IMG/VR virus record: IMGVR_UViG_3300037487_001237
Coordinates: 1-37,311 of that record
Strand: one strand, 5' to 3'
Length of the DNA stretch: 37,311 bases
DNA from: a virus
The notes under the pieces are model-generated. The model was not told the DNA's origin, searched no databases, and saw nothing but the letters and a program-made list of their open reading frames with translations. Positions 23,062 to 31,423 of the stretch are shown one piece after another. The position numbers were made by a program, and so were the translations under genes. Numbering within the stretch: position 1 is the stretch's first letter; the number at the start of each line of letters is the position of its first letter.

Positions 23062-23295
23062 TCACTCCTTCTTGCTTGCCTTCGTCGCCGCCTTCTCAGC
23101 AGCGGGGTCGGGCGGTGGATCGGGAACGTCGATCTCCTGAACGCGGATCTTGTGCTTTGCGATCCGCATGGATACCTCGGCATCGGACAGGCCGTGATCG
23201 TCAGGAAGCTCGACCTCGTGACCGAGCACGTCGGGGTCGATGAACTTGCCGTGCATCACAAGCGGTCGCACGGCGATGAGAACCTGCTTCTTCAT
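23062..23295 (-). CDS. Small head-module protein, 77 aa
   Basis: ATG 23295 behind CCAAAGGAGCGGACG. It starts MKKQVLIAVRPLVMHGKFID and ends in a Pro/Ala/Lys-rich tail (PPPDPAAEKAATKASKKE). The KxVLIAxxPLxMHGxxxxP pattern looks like a small beta domain with a disordered end, perhaps a capsid-associated or decoration protein. Separated from the capsid gene by a strong hairpin. Confidence 0.6.
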   Translation of the reverse strand: MKKQVLIAVRPLVMHGKFIDPDVLGHEVELPDDHGLSDAEVSMRIAKHKIRVQEIDVPDPPPDPAAEKAATKASKKE

Positions 23296-23313
23296 CCGTC
23301 CGCTCCTTTGGTC

Positions 23314-23341
23314 GGGGCGCGAAGCCCTCGCCTCGCGCCCC
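23314..23341 (-). terminator. Strong hairpin just after the capsid gene, possible attenuator
   Basis: GGGGCGCGA (23314-23322) pairs perfectly with TCGCGCCCC (23333-23341), with a 10-base loop. It lies in the 75-bp gap between the major capsid gene and the next head gene. No T-run follows in the leftward direction, so partial termination, an mRNA stability element or a processing site is more likely than full termination. Confidence 0.45.
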
Positions 23342-23370
23342 CGTAAACATGAACTGACCCACCAGAGCGC

Positions 23371-24624
23371 CTAGGTGATGGCGGTCTTGCTCCAGTAGGT
23401 CGGGATGCCGATGCTCCACGCGGCGTGCGTGAAGACGCGCAGGTACGTCTCGTTGCTCGTCCAGCCCGCGCCGTAGGGGTTGAAGTCGATGGTGAAGCCG
23501 CCCGTCTCCGCGAGCGTGACCATGCCCATATCGCCAGCGATGCCGTAGTACACACCGCCGTAGAGGGCCGACGGGTGAGCGACGATCCGGCGACCGAGGA
23601 TGGTCGGCGGGATGCCCTTCACGATGTCGCCCCACGCGAGCAGGCCGAGCAGCGGCGTGGCGTAGGACAGCGTCGCGAGGTTGAGCAGGTCACGCGGGTG
23701 GACGATCACGCAGGTCTCGGCGGGGTTGAGCCCCGGCGGAACGAAGGCAGCGTGCTCCTTCAGGAAGGTGAGGAAGCCCGCCATCGTGAACGAACTGATC
23801 GCCGTTCGAGTGCCCGGCCCGGTGGCGACGAGGATGCCGTCGTTCGGGGCGGGCGCGCCAGCGGCGTCGTCGCCCTGCAATACGCCCTCCTCCATCTTGC
23901 GAAGGACAGCGCGAGCGAGGCGAGCCGCAGCGACGGCACCGAAGTTCACGCTCGGCTGTGCCAGCAGTTCGTTGGCGATGATGATGTACGAGCCGATCCA
24001 CGAGGTCACGAGCGAGTCCTGACCCCACTGCATCCCGGTCGCTTCCTCCGTGATCGGCTGCGCCTGCGTGCGCGAGGAAACGGTGGTGCGGTAGGTCGCC
24101 GTCGGCAGCACGGAGTCGCGATTGATCGCGATCTTCGAGCCGGGCGGGCATGTCACCTTGTTGCCGATCAGCGGGTAGATCGTGCCGTAGACGTCCTTCA
24201 TCTCGGTGATGCCCGGAATGACCTGCGTCGGCACGAGGTATCCCGCGTACTCGGCGGTCGGGCTCGTGATGAAGTCCTGCGCCGCCTTCTCCGTCACGGA
24301 AAGCTCGTCCATCGTCTTGCCGAAGAAGGTGCCCTTCGGCGTCATGCGGCCACCGCTGCGCTTGTGCCAGTAGGCCGCGTGGACGAACTTCGAGAACTCG
24401 GCGCAGTAGTCCTGCGCTCCGCTCGGGCCGTAGTTCGTGTTGAGGTTCGCCTTGAACGTTTCGACGTCAGCCCGCAGGCGGGTCGTCTCGTCGGCGAACT
24501 CCTGTCGAAGCTGCACGGCAGCCGCGTTCGCCTTCGTGAACTCCTTGTCGAGACGCTCGACGGTTTCCGCCGCCTTCTGCACGCTCTCAACGAGAGCTTT
24601 GTCGATTTTGAACTCCTCGGACAT
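23371..24624 (-). CDS. Major capsid protein, HK97 fold
   Basis: 417 aa from ATG 24624. The N-terminal ~60 residues form a coiled coil (LVESVQKAAETVERLDKEFT, ...LRQEFADETTRLRADVETF), the delta/scaffold domain that the prohead protease removes. The shell part starts near residue 110-120 and includes TSPTAEYAGYLVPTQVIPGI, SSRTQAQPITEEATGMQWGQ and SWIGSYIIIANELLAQPSVN, typical of HK97-type capsids (phage_capsid family). Position directly after the protease in transcription order supports this. It should be the most abundant virion protein. Confidence 0.92.
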   Translation of the reverse strand: MSEEFKIDKALVESVQKAAETVERLDKEFTKANAAAVQLRQEFADETTRLRADVETFKANLNTNYGPSGAQDYCAEFSKFVHAAYWHKRSGGRMTPKGTFFGKTMDELSVTEKAAQDFITSPTAEYAGYLVPTQVIPGITEMKDVYGTIYPLIGNKVTCPPGSKIAINRDSVLPTATYRTTVSSRTQAQPITEEATGMQWGQDSLVTSWIGSYIIIANELLAQPSVNFGAVAAARLARAVLRKMEEGVLQGDDAAGAPAPNDGILVATGPGTRTAISSFTMAGFLTFLKEHAAFVPPGLNPAETCVIVHPRDLLNLATLSYATPLLGLLAWGDIVKGIPPTILGRRIVAHPSALYGGVYYGIAGDMGMVTLAETGGFTIDFNPYGAGWTSNETYLRVFTHAAWSIGIPTYWSKTAIT

Positions 24625-24695
24625 GGCCGACTCCCTTCGATTCGTTTCGTAGGTTGCGCCGCGTTGCCGCTGCCGCCCGTGAGCGGCCCTGCCCG

Positions 24696-25427
24696 CTACG
24701 CCATTCGTTCAAGGGCTCGCATCAGCCTGTGCAGGCACTCGCGATGACTCGCCTCTGCCACCGCCGTCTTGATTGCGGCCCGTTCCTCGCGAAGCAACGC
24801 CAATTCCGCTTTGATGTCCAGCAGATTCTTCGCCTCGGCAGCAGCCGCAGCCCCGCCGTTCTCCTCGACCAGCCGTGCAGCGAACTCCGGGCTCCTGTCC
24901 ATCATGGATCGCACCACGACGCGGGCATCGGGGTTAGCGCCCCTCGTGCACCACGAGATTTCTTGAAGCTCGATCTCGTGAATCTCAAGCCCGCCCTCCG
25001 GGCGCTTCTCGTACTTGCCACGCGAGATGAGCGCACCGATGCTGAGGTCGGTCACGAAGCCCCGCTTGACCTTGCCGTGAATGAGCATGGCGTTCGGATC
25101 TTCGGTGTCGAACTCGGGACGGAAGAACAGCGCTCGGCTGAGAGCGGGGTGATTGCCGGTGAACGCCTCTCCTCCGCCGAGCGGGATGTCCTCGAAGGTC
25201 CGCGTGTAGCCATGCGACCACAGCATCGCGGGCGAGGCGTTGAAGCGGGCCAGCAGCCAGCCGTCGCCCTTTTCGCTGCGATCAACGCGGATGATGTCGC
25301 GGTCGCTGTCCTCGGTCGCGCTGCTGACCACGCACAGCATCCGGCCCTGTGCGTCCTCGGACTTGTCGAGCAGGTGCCCGCCCTTCACGACGAGAGCGCT
25401 GCCATCGGCAAAATCGAATCGGCTCAT
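24696..25427 (-). CDS. Prohead protease (HK97 family U35/S78)
   Basis: 243 aa from ATG 25427 behind GAGGAGGAATAGC. The catalytic pattern is present: WSHGY with His72, GFVTDLSIGALIS with Ser129 in the xSxG motif, and HEIELQEISWC at 150-160, followed by GANPDARV. The protease cuts the scaffold domain of the capsid and itself. The last ~75 residues form an extra Glu/Ala-rich coiled coil (LLDIKAELALLREERAAIKT) that may help scaffolding. It lies between portal and capsid, the standard order. The open frame extends upstream but without a ribosome site. Confidence 0.88.
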   Translation of the reverse strand: MSRFDFADGSALVVKGGHLLDKSEDAQGRMLCVVSSATEDSDRDIIRVDRSEKGDGWLLARFNASPAMLWSHGYTRTFEDIPLGGGEAFTGNHPALSRALFFRPEFDTEDPNAMLIHGKVKRGFVTDLSIGALISRGKYEKRPEGGLEIHEIELQEISWCTRGANPDARVVVRSMMDRSPEFAARLVEENGGAAAAAEAKNLLDIKAELALLREERAAIKTAVAEASHRECLHRLMRALERMA

Positions 25428-25428
25428 G

Positions 25429-27714
25429 CTATTCCTCCTCAACAGGGAACGACGAGCAGCGGCAGTTGATAGTGTTGCCCGCCTCTCCGCCATCTTCCAT
25501 CGGATACGCAAGGCCGCACGGGAACGGCTCGTCGATATTGCGGACCTCTCCATCGCATGTCACATGATCGAACTGATCGTTCTCGCCTTCGCCGCGCACG
25601 AGTTCATCCTGTGCCGTAAGCCAAACGTGCTTTCTGAATCCGGCGACCTTCATCTCCTCGAAGCGCGAGACGTTGTAGGCGCTGCCGACCTCCGTGCGTG
25701 CGATGGTCAGTGAGCGATTGATGCTTGTGTTGAAGCCGTTGCGTGCAAGGCGCTGGATCTCGCTGGCGATCTCGTAGTCACCGAGCCCGCTCTCAACGGC
25801 GTCGGCAACGTCCTCGATCAGTCGGTTGAAGACGCGCTTGCCCATGCCCTCGATCAATGGCGTGCGGCGCTTGATGGCCTCTCGGGCTCTGTCGCCAATC
25901 ACGCTCGGACCCTTGCGGACGAGCTCGACCTCCTCGCCCGTGAATGACTTGCCCTGCTTGATCTCCTGCACCGACAGAGCGCCTTCCAGCGCAGCCTCGT
26001 AGTGCACCGGCACGATCTCTGCCTTGAGCGCCTCGATGAGCTTCGGTGCGCGCTCCTTGCCCAATGCGGTCACAAGAGCGGGAAGCGCCATCAGGGTTGC
26101 CCTCGTGGGCTCGGCGGTCCACTTGTCGATGAGCGCGACGGCATGATCCTTCTCGTGACTGAAAGCGAGGCGCACGCTCTTGCCGACGGCACGCTCCATG
26201 CGGGCCAGCCTGCGATTGCGGTCGATCTGTCCGCGAGCGTCAAGCATCCGTGCGCGAGCTACATGAAGCGGGCTGGCTGATTTGGTCGCGAGCCTCTCGG
26301 GCTCACGGGCATCGCCTTGCGACCTGCCAGCCCGCAATGCTTTGGCGACATCCTCGAAGGCGTTCTTGCCGGGCGATGGCGTGGTGCCGCCCTCGGGATC
26401 GTCTTCGGCGGCAGCCTCGTCTTTGCCGGGGGGCGTCGGCTGCGACGGTTGCGGCTGCGTCAGCGACGATTCCCAATCCTGCACGAGCAGGGAGAGCGGC
26501 ACCTGTACGCTGGACACGAGCACATCGTCCGGCATCGGCAGGGCGTCAACGTCAATGCCGAGGTTGAGGCGCTCGTTCGCTTGCCTCCACGGCACGCCGT
26601 TGTTCACGAGCTTCGTCGCGATGTCCACCTGCTGCGACAATTCATCCTGAAGCGCCTCGATCTTCGACAGGTCGAAGCGAACATGGATGCCGGTGCGCGG
26701 AGGGCCATCGACGAAGTACGAATCGAAGGCGCTCTCGATGGAGTGCATGAGCGGGATGAGCGTCTGCGTCCAGTAGATTCGCAGGCGACCCTTGAACGTG
26801 GCGTAGTTGGGCTCATCGTCGCGCCCGATGAGCGACGGGCTCATGCCGAGCGCGGTGCAGATGCGTTGCTCTGCGATCTTCTGGTGCTCCGGCAGGAAGG
26901 ACGCTGAATCGGCGTCGCTCGCCTGTCCTTGTTTGATGCCGTTGGCGAGCAAGATGTCCTTCTGCGACCTGCCACCGCCAGAGCGACGGCTCATCAAGTA
27001 CGACAGAAGCTCCTCCTGCTGTTTCGGCATCATCTCCTTGTCGGTGCTGTAGACGTTGGGCGGGCCGCCTCGTTCGACCATGCTTGCGATGAGCGAGTCG
27101 CCGAGCCTCACGATCTTGTCAGGCGACATCACGCAATGCAGCGGCGAGAGCCCGCGCACGGGGTTGGATGGATTGACGAGCTTGTGATGCACGAGGTCGG
27201 TCGGCAGAACGACAGCCATCGCTCCGCCGCTCTGCACGTTCCAGCGGATCAGCGAGCCGTCAGGAGTCTTGTCCTCGCGGTAAAACTCCGGGTCGAGGTG
27301 GCCGTACATCATGCGCGGGGCTGCCGGATTGTCGAAGATCAGGAACGCCTCGCCCCGCGAGAGCGTCCATGTGACCACGAACTGAATCAGTTGCGAGGTC
27401 GAGATGCTGCCTGCGGGCCTACGGAACAGCATCCGTACCGGGTCATTCGGCGGCACATCGCTGTCCGCATCGTCGGGATCTGTCAGGAACAGCAGCGGAG
27501 CGCCAGCGATGTCGGTTGCCTGCCGCTTGATGCAGGCGTAGGCAATGACGTTCTCTTGATAGACGTTTCCGCCAGCGCCCGGCGTCCACGGCAAGGGCCA
27601 GCCGGAATAGAACAAGTCATTGAGCGTGTAGACTTTGGCGGCTTTTTCGATTGTGTCGGCGGGCGCAGGAACGGGAGCGGCGGCCCGGCTGCGAAGGAAC
27701 GGCAAGAGCTTCAT
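25429..27714 (-). CDS. Portal protein fused to a C-terminal Mu F-like head morphogenesis domain
   Basis: 761 aa from ATG 27714 (MKLLPFLRSR) behind GAGAGGAGTGCG. Residues about 30-410 match phage portal proteins: VYQENVIAYACIKRQATDIA, IQFVVTWTLSRGEAFLIFDN, LVHHKLVNPSNPVRGLSPLH, and ERICTALGMSP-like segments near residue 330. After a Pro/Gln/Glu-rich linker (about 445-500) the protein continues with long helices and a C-terminal MuF signature: LTIARTEVGSAYNVSRFEEM, a Thr-Cys-Asp-Gly loop and NTINCRC near the end. In most phages MuF is a separate gene. Portal forms the DNA channel; MuF domains are minor head proteins sometimes ejected with DNA. Confidence 0.85.
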   Translation of the reverse strand: MKLLPFLRSRAAAPVPAPADTIEKAAKVYTLNDLFYSGWPLPWTPGAGGNVYQENVIAYACIKRQATDIAGAPLLFLTDPDDADSDVPPNDPVRMLFRRPAGSISTSQLIQFVVTWTLSRGEAFLIFDNPAAPRMMYGHLDPEFYREDKTPDGSLIRWNVQSGGAMAVVLPTDLVHHKLVNPSNPVRGLSPLHCVMSPDKIVRLGDSLIASMVERGGPPNVYSTDKEMMPKQQEELLSYLMSRRSGGGRSQKDILLANGIKQGQASDADSASFLPEHQKIAEQRICTALGMSPSLIGRDDEPNYATFKGRLRIYWTQTLIPLMHSIESAFDSYFVDGPPRTGIHVRFDLSKIEALQDELSQQVDIATKLVNNGVPWRQANERLNLGIDVDALPMPDDVLVSSVQVPLSLLVQDWESSLTQPQPSQPTPPGKDEAAAEDDPEGGTTPSPGKNAFEDVAKALRAGRSQGDAREPERLATKSASPLHVARARMLDARGQIDRNRRLARMERAVGKSVRLAFSHEKDHAVALIDKWTAEPTRATLMALPALVTALGKERAPKLIEALKAEIVPVHYEAALEGALSVQEIKQGKSFTGEEVELVRKGPSVIGDRAREAIKRRTPLIEGMGKRVFNRLIEDVADAVESGLGDYEIASEIQRLARNGFNTSINRSLTIARTEVGSAYNVSRFEEMKVAGFRKHVWLTAQDELVRGEGENDQFDHVTCDGEVRNIDEPFPCGLAYPMEDGGEAGNTINCRCSSFPVEEE

Positions 27715-27724
27715 CGCACTCCTC

Positions 27725-29314
27725 TCACCCGAGGACCATCGCCGTCGGGATCGACTGTCGGAGCCCTTCCCGTGCAATCCACGCCGCCATGAGGCGGTCG
27801 CCGGTGTGCGCGTCCGGGCTCCATGACTTGCACTCCTCGATGAACTTGTCAATCTCTGAATGTTCAGGCAACCACATGCGGCCCATCTCAACGTCGGTGG
27901 CGAGGCCGGGGATGCCGAGTTCTTCGTGTCGTTTGCGGCGCGTGGTCGTGTGCCCGACCACGACGATCTCGCTGACATCATCCTCGGTCGCACCGAGCCC
28001 GCGAAGCACGGCAGCCTCGCGGATCATCTGCTGAATGTAGACCTGCGCCCCGTTGTCCTCGACGCGAAACGTAGCCAGCCCCGCGCCCTTGTGGAACCTC
28101 CTGTGGATGTCGAGGATGGCCCGCACGATGCCGCCCGCTTCGGCCCTGCACGACATGACATGGTGTGTGCGAAAGCACGAGCCGTCGTTAATCCGTTTGC
28201 TCATGGTCCACAGCACGGTTTCGTCGTGCTCCTCGCCTTTGCGCGTGGCAAGGTCCACGCCGGTGCAGACGATCTCCTGCGCCCATGTGTCCTCGTCGCC
28301 GTTGCCGTTGCCGGGATACGGGCGCGAGTTCAACCACTTCGTTTTGCCGACGCTCTCGCTGAGGGCCGTCTCGTTGAACACGCCGAGCGATTTCGACAAC
28401 GGAATGTTCCTGAACTGCCGGTTGTAGGCGATGGTGCCGAGTTCGGCGCGCTTCGCTTCGAGGCGCTTGCGCGGCCAACGGGCGGGCCAAAGCGTCGGGC
28501 GCTCCCCGCCGTCTTGAGGCTCCCCGCCATCTTCGGCGTCGAACTTCGCGCTGTGCCATGCAGCCCTGCGGGAGAGGACATGCAAGGCATCCTCCGCGTG
28601 CCATGAGGTGTCGAGGATCAGCACGAAGCCGCCCGGCAGGATTCGCGTGAACACCTCGTTCTCAAGGACGTCGAGCACCTTCGCCCTCATCACCGGCGAC
28701 GATGTGTTATCGCGGTCGAGGATGTTGTCGATCACGATGCCGTGCAAGCGAGCGCCGAGGATCTCGCCGTCGAGCCCGTAGGCCGCGAGCGAGGGATCGC
28801 GTGCGCTCGGAGGGCAGCCCTCGACGCGAAGCGCCGTGCTGCCCCATGTGTCCATTGCCCGGCTCGATGTGCTTTGCTGTGGGCGCAGGTTCGGGAACAC
28901 TCGAGCGATCCGCTCGTTGACCATGATCTCGCGAGCGACGCCGAGGACCGTCTTACGCGCCTGCGTGCTCTTGCTGGACAGGTATGCGTATTGCCGCGAG
29001 GGATGCTGGCCGAGCAGGTGGATGAGCTTGATCTTCGCCTGCGTGGTCTTGCCGTGCTCGACGGGATACCAAAATATGCAACGATCCTGCCTGTCTGCGA
29101 TCTCGTGAAGCTCGCGATGATGCCGCGCCTGAACGAGCGCAGCGCCGCTCTCGTTGTCGGTGAAGCAGTATTCGGCGAAGGCGTTCACGCTGGATCGAGC
29201 GCTCTCGATCAGCAGGCGCTCGGCTGCGGCGAAGCTCGGCTCGATTGTGAAGCGTGCTCGAAGTCGATTGGCGGCGACGGAGGCGATGGGCTCGCGTGCA
29301 AGCGCGGCCCTCAT
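27725..29314 (-). CDS. terL: Terminase large subunit
   Basis: 529 aa. The ATPase part has an unusual P-loop, YPVEHGKTTQ (GKT near 88-90), a STQARKTVLGVAREI helix, and a Walker B-like IVIDN (193-197) in place of the usual DD or DE. The nuclease domain shows TGVDLATRKGEEHDETV (D354), RVEDNGAQ (E419/D420) and GDRLMA (D506), the acidic triad expected of headful or cos terminases. It lies between the small subunit and the portal. The start at 29314 overlaps the upstream stop. This enzyme drives DNA packaging and cuts the genome. Confidence 0.9.
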   Translation of the reverse strand: MRAALAREPIASVAANRLRARFTIEPSFAAAERLLIESARSSVNAFAEYCFTDNESGAALVQARHHRELHEIADRQDRCIFWYPVEHGKTTQAKIKLIHLLGQHPSRQYAYLSSKSTQARKTVLGVAREIMVNERIARVFPNLRPQQSTSSRAMDTWGSTALRVEGCPPSARDPSLAAYGLDGEILGARLHGIVIDNILDRDNTSSPVMRAKVLDVLENEVFTRILPGGFVLILDTSWHAEDALHVLSRRAAWHSAKFDAEDGGEPQDGGERPTLWPARWPRKRLEAKRAELGTIAYNRQFRNIPLSKSLGVFNETALSESVGKTKWLNSRPYPGNGNGDEDTWAQEIVCTGVDLATRKGEEHDETVLWTMSKRINDGSCFRTHHVMSCRAEAGGIVRAILDIHRRFHKGAGLATFRVEDNGAQVYIQQMIREAAVLRGLGATEDDVSEIVVVGHTTTRRKRHEELGIPGLATDVEMGRMWLPEHSEIDKFIEECKSWSPDAHTGDRLMAAWIAREGLRQSIPTAMVLG

Positions 29315-29847
29315 GGTGCTGGCTCTGCCGTCCTCGCGTTGGCCTCTGATTCGATTGCGGCCAGCACGCGGGCGCGGTCGTCAGGGTCGCGGACGTTCTG
29401 AGCGATGATGTCCATGACATGCTCGATGTACGACTGCGCCGCCTCCATCGTGATCGTGATGCGCGGATTGTCGCTGGCGAGCTTGAGGCCGAGAGCGCTG
29501 GCAATCGTCTTGTCGATGTCGTGAGCGAGCCGGAAGTCGCGGCCCTTCACCCTGCCATCGGGATCGCGCCAGCCCTTCATCGCCGCACGACGGATCGCGT
29601 GAAGCCTGCCGATGAACTCGTCCTTTACCTCGACGCTCGCCTCGGTCGTGACTTCCTTTTGATTCTTGCGGATCTCCACAATGTCATTGCGGATCGTCCC
29701 CCTCGTGACAGGGAAGCGCTCCTTGAGCAGTATGTGAATCTGCTGCGGACGATAACCACCGTACAACATTTCTTCGACGGCTTGAAGTCGGCGCTGACGC
29801 TCTAGGGCGTCCGTTCGACGATGGCGCGGTTTGTCATTGCTTGTCAT
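29311..29847 (-). CDS. terS: Terminase small subunit with helix-turn-helix
   Basis: 178 aa. N-terminal segment RRLQAVEEMLYGGYRPQQIH, LLKERFPVTRGTIRND forms a helix-turn-helix that would bind the packaging site, followed by a long charged helix (IRKNQKEVTTEASVEVKDEF) and an oligomerisation part. The next gene is the large subunit, with a 4-base overlap. The assignment rests on the HTH and on gene order. Confidence 0.8.
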   Translation of the reverse strand: MTSNDKPRHRRTDALERQRRLQAVEEMLYGGYRPQQIHILLKERFPVTRGTIRNDIVEIRKNQKEVTTEASVEVKDEFIGRLHAIRRAAMKGWRDPDGRVKGRDFRLAHDIDKTIASALGLKLASDNPRITITMEAAQSYIEHVMDIIAQNVRDPDDRARVLAAIESEANARTAEPAP

Positions 29848-30493
29848 GGGCCGGAGCCTCGAAGAGCTTCAGCGACACCTTGAGGAGGGCGACGAAGCAC
29901 GCACTCGGCGAGGCGTCGGGCTGTTCTTTGTGGACATGATCCACCCACGCCTTCCACAGCGCAAGCAATTCCGCGTCGGTCGCGAAGAAGATCTGCTGTT
30001 GATGCTTCGGCGACACGCCGGGATCGTAGGTCCAGTCCGTGCCGGCCCGCTCGATCATGTCGGCGAGATCCTGCGCGGAGTCAGGCATGAAGTCTTCCAA
30101 CCCTTCGAGCGTGCCGTACTCGGGCAACACTACGTCGCGGATCAGGGCGGCTAGCGCGAACTCGTCGTCCTCGAACCATTGGTGATTGCGCCGACGGGCG
30201 ATCAACACAGCGTCGGCCTTCGTGATGGGGCCGAAGTTCTCGACCTTCACGATCTTCCAGCCGAGAACGTCGATGGCGTCTAGGCGGTGATTGCCGTCGA
30301 TGACCTCCAGTTTGCCCGCCTTGAGTTCGCGAACAGCCATCACCCCTGCGCTGCGGTCTTTGTCGATTGATGCCGCCAATTTTTTGAGCGCCTCGGGAGA
30401 CGCCGCACGCTTGTAGTTCCATTCGGCCGAGATCAGCAATTCGCGGGCGACCTCTTGCAGAAGCGGGTACTCGGGGGCGGGTTTCTTCGGCAT
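29834..30493 (-). CDS. ParB-like (ParB/Srx fold) protein, 219 aa
   Basis: ATG 30493 behind GAGGATCGACC. Residues about 20-100 show the ParB N-terminal fold: LISAEWNYKR, a SPEALKKLAASIDKDRSAGV segment, then VMAVRELKAGKLEVIDGNHR and LDAIDVLGWKIVKV. The DGNHRLDA loop is the nucleotide-binding ParB box. A C-terminal helical part (DAELLALWKAWVDHVHKEQ) has no clear match. ParB-like genes beside terminase genes are known in phages, and ParB-type proteins also occur in 7-deazaguanine systems, but neither role is shown. It overlaps the small terminase gene by 14 bases. Confidence 0.75.
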   Translation of the reverse strand: MPKKPAPEYPLLQEVARELLISAEWNYKRAASPEALKKLAASIDKDRSAGVMAVRELKAGKLEVIDGNHRLDAIDVLGWKIVKVENFGPITKADAVLIARRRNHQWFEDDEFALAALIRDVVLPEYGTLEGLEDFMPDSAQDLADMIERAGTDWTYDPGVSPKHQQQIFFATDAELLALWKAWVDHVHKEQPDASPSACFVALLKVSLKLFEAPAHDKQ

Positions 30494-30502
30494 GGTCGAT
30501 CC

Positions 30503-31423
30503 TCAATTCTGAGGTCCAGCGACCTGTTGGTACTTGCGGAGAAGCGTGCGGGCGATAATGACGTTGAGTGCGGTGTTTCGCGCCCCCGTATCCCCGTCGT
30601 TGAATCCGTTCGCCACGAGCCACGCCTTGACTTGTTCGATCAGCACGCGGGTAGCGTCCATCTCCATGATGTTGTCGGTCAAGACGATGCGGCTTTTGGT
30701 TTCGTCCCCGATGAACGCCTGCGCTCGACCGAACTTCGAAGCGTTGAGCCATGTGGTCGAATCACAAGAGGTGCACCAACGGCAACGACGCATGATCGCA
30801 GCGCGGTCGCAACCGAACAGGTGAATGTCGATTGATGGCTTGCGTTGTTTCGCCATCGCCGCCTGTCGCTCCACGCTGCGGGCGAGGTCGCTGACCCCGT
30901 GCTTGCGAAGCTCAAGCGGGGCAATGCCAACGTAGTCGCTGAACTCGATCAGGCGGTCAAACCCGCTCTGCCCGTCCTCAAGGTGCCAGACGTTCACGAG
31001 GCGATGATCGGGAAGTTGATCGCGCAGCCGACGGCGCAATGACCACGCCGCTTCGGGGTCGAGGATCTTCTGACAATCAACCTCGACGACCACGCCGCGA
31101 TAGTTCGACTCCTTCACGAACTCAACGATGCGGTCCTGCCATGCAGTCAGGAAACCGAGATCCCACGATCCTTTGCCGAAGTTCGTGTCCGAGCCTTTGC
31201 GCCCCCACATGAGCGTGAAAATGCCAGAGTCGAGCATGGTGGTGCGAAACAGCGCCTCGTAGATCGAAGGGGCGGGCGCGGTCGAAGCCGACGCCGCTCC
31301 CTTCAGTTTGAAATCGGGCGCGATGTAGCGATAGACCGAGAACAGGGCGTGCTTCACGCCGACGAAATGCTGGATGGCCCTCGCTTCGCGGAGTTTCTCT
31401 ACGCCTGCGAAATAGACCTTCAC
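30503..31423 (-). CDS. dpdA: DpdA-like DNA guanine transglycosylase (TGT family paralog)
   Basis: 306 aa from GTG 31423, which overlaps the queC stop (GTGA) and follows AAGGAGGCAAGGC. TGT-type enzymes swap guanine for a 7-deazaguanine base; DpdA acts on DNA. Visible features: MLDSGIF (D65), comparable to the DSGGFQ of TGTs, the strand VVVEVDCQKILDP (111-123), DYVGIAPLELRKHG (173-186), IDIHLFGCD (208-216) and RCRWCTSCDSTTW (223-235), in which the Asp before STTW could be the nucleophile. The close Cys224/227/230 may bind zinc. Genes for all steps to preQ0 lie directly upstream, so preQ0 is the likely substrate. Confidence 0.8.
   Translation of the reverse strand: MKVYFAGVEKLREARAIQHFVGVKHALFSVYRYIAPDFKLKGAASASTAPAPSIYEALFRTTMLDSGIFTLMWGRKGSDTNFGKGSWDLGFLTAWQDRIVEFVKESNYRGVVVEVDCQKILDPEAAWSLRRRLRDQLPDHRLVNVWHLEDGQSGFDRLIEFSDYVGIAPLELRKHGVSDLARSVERQAAMAKQRKPSIDIHLFGCDRAAIMRRCRWCTSCDSTTWLNASKFGRAQAFIGDETKSRIVLTDNIMEMDATRVLIEQVKAWLVANGFNDGDTGARNTALNVIIARTLLRKYQQVAGPQN

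Noticed and set aside
23425-24747. 440-codon open frame antisense to the capsid gene
   Set aside because: Arg/Glu/Val-rich antisense shadow without a start signal; the HK97-type capsid on the other strand is certain.
28702-29401. Second terminase or unknown gene on the + strand opposite terL
   Set aside because: Antisense frames only; the minus strand has the full terminase with ATPase and nuclease motifs.
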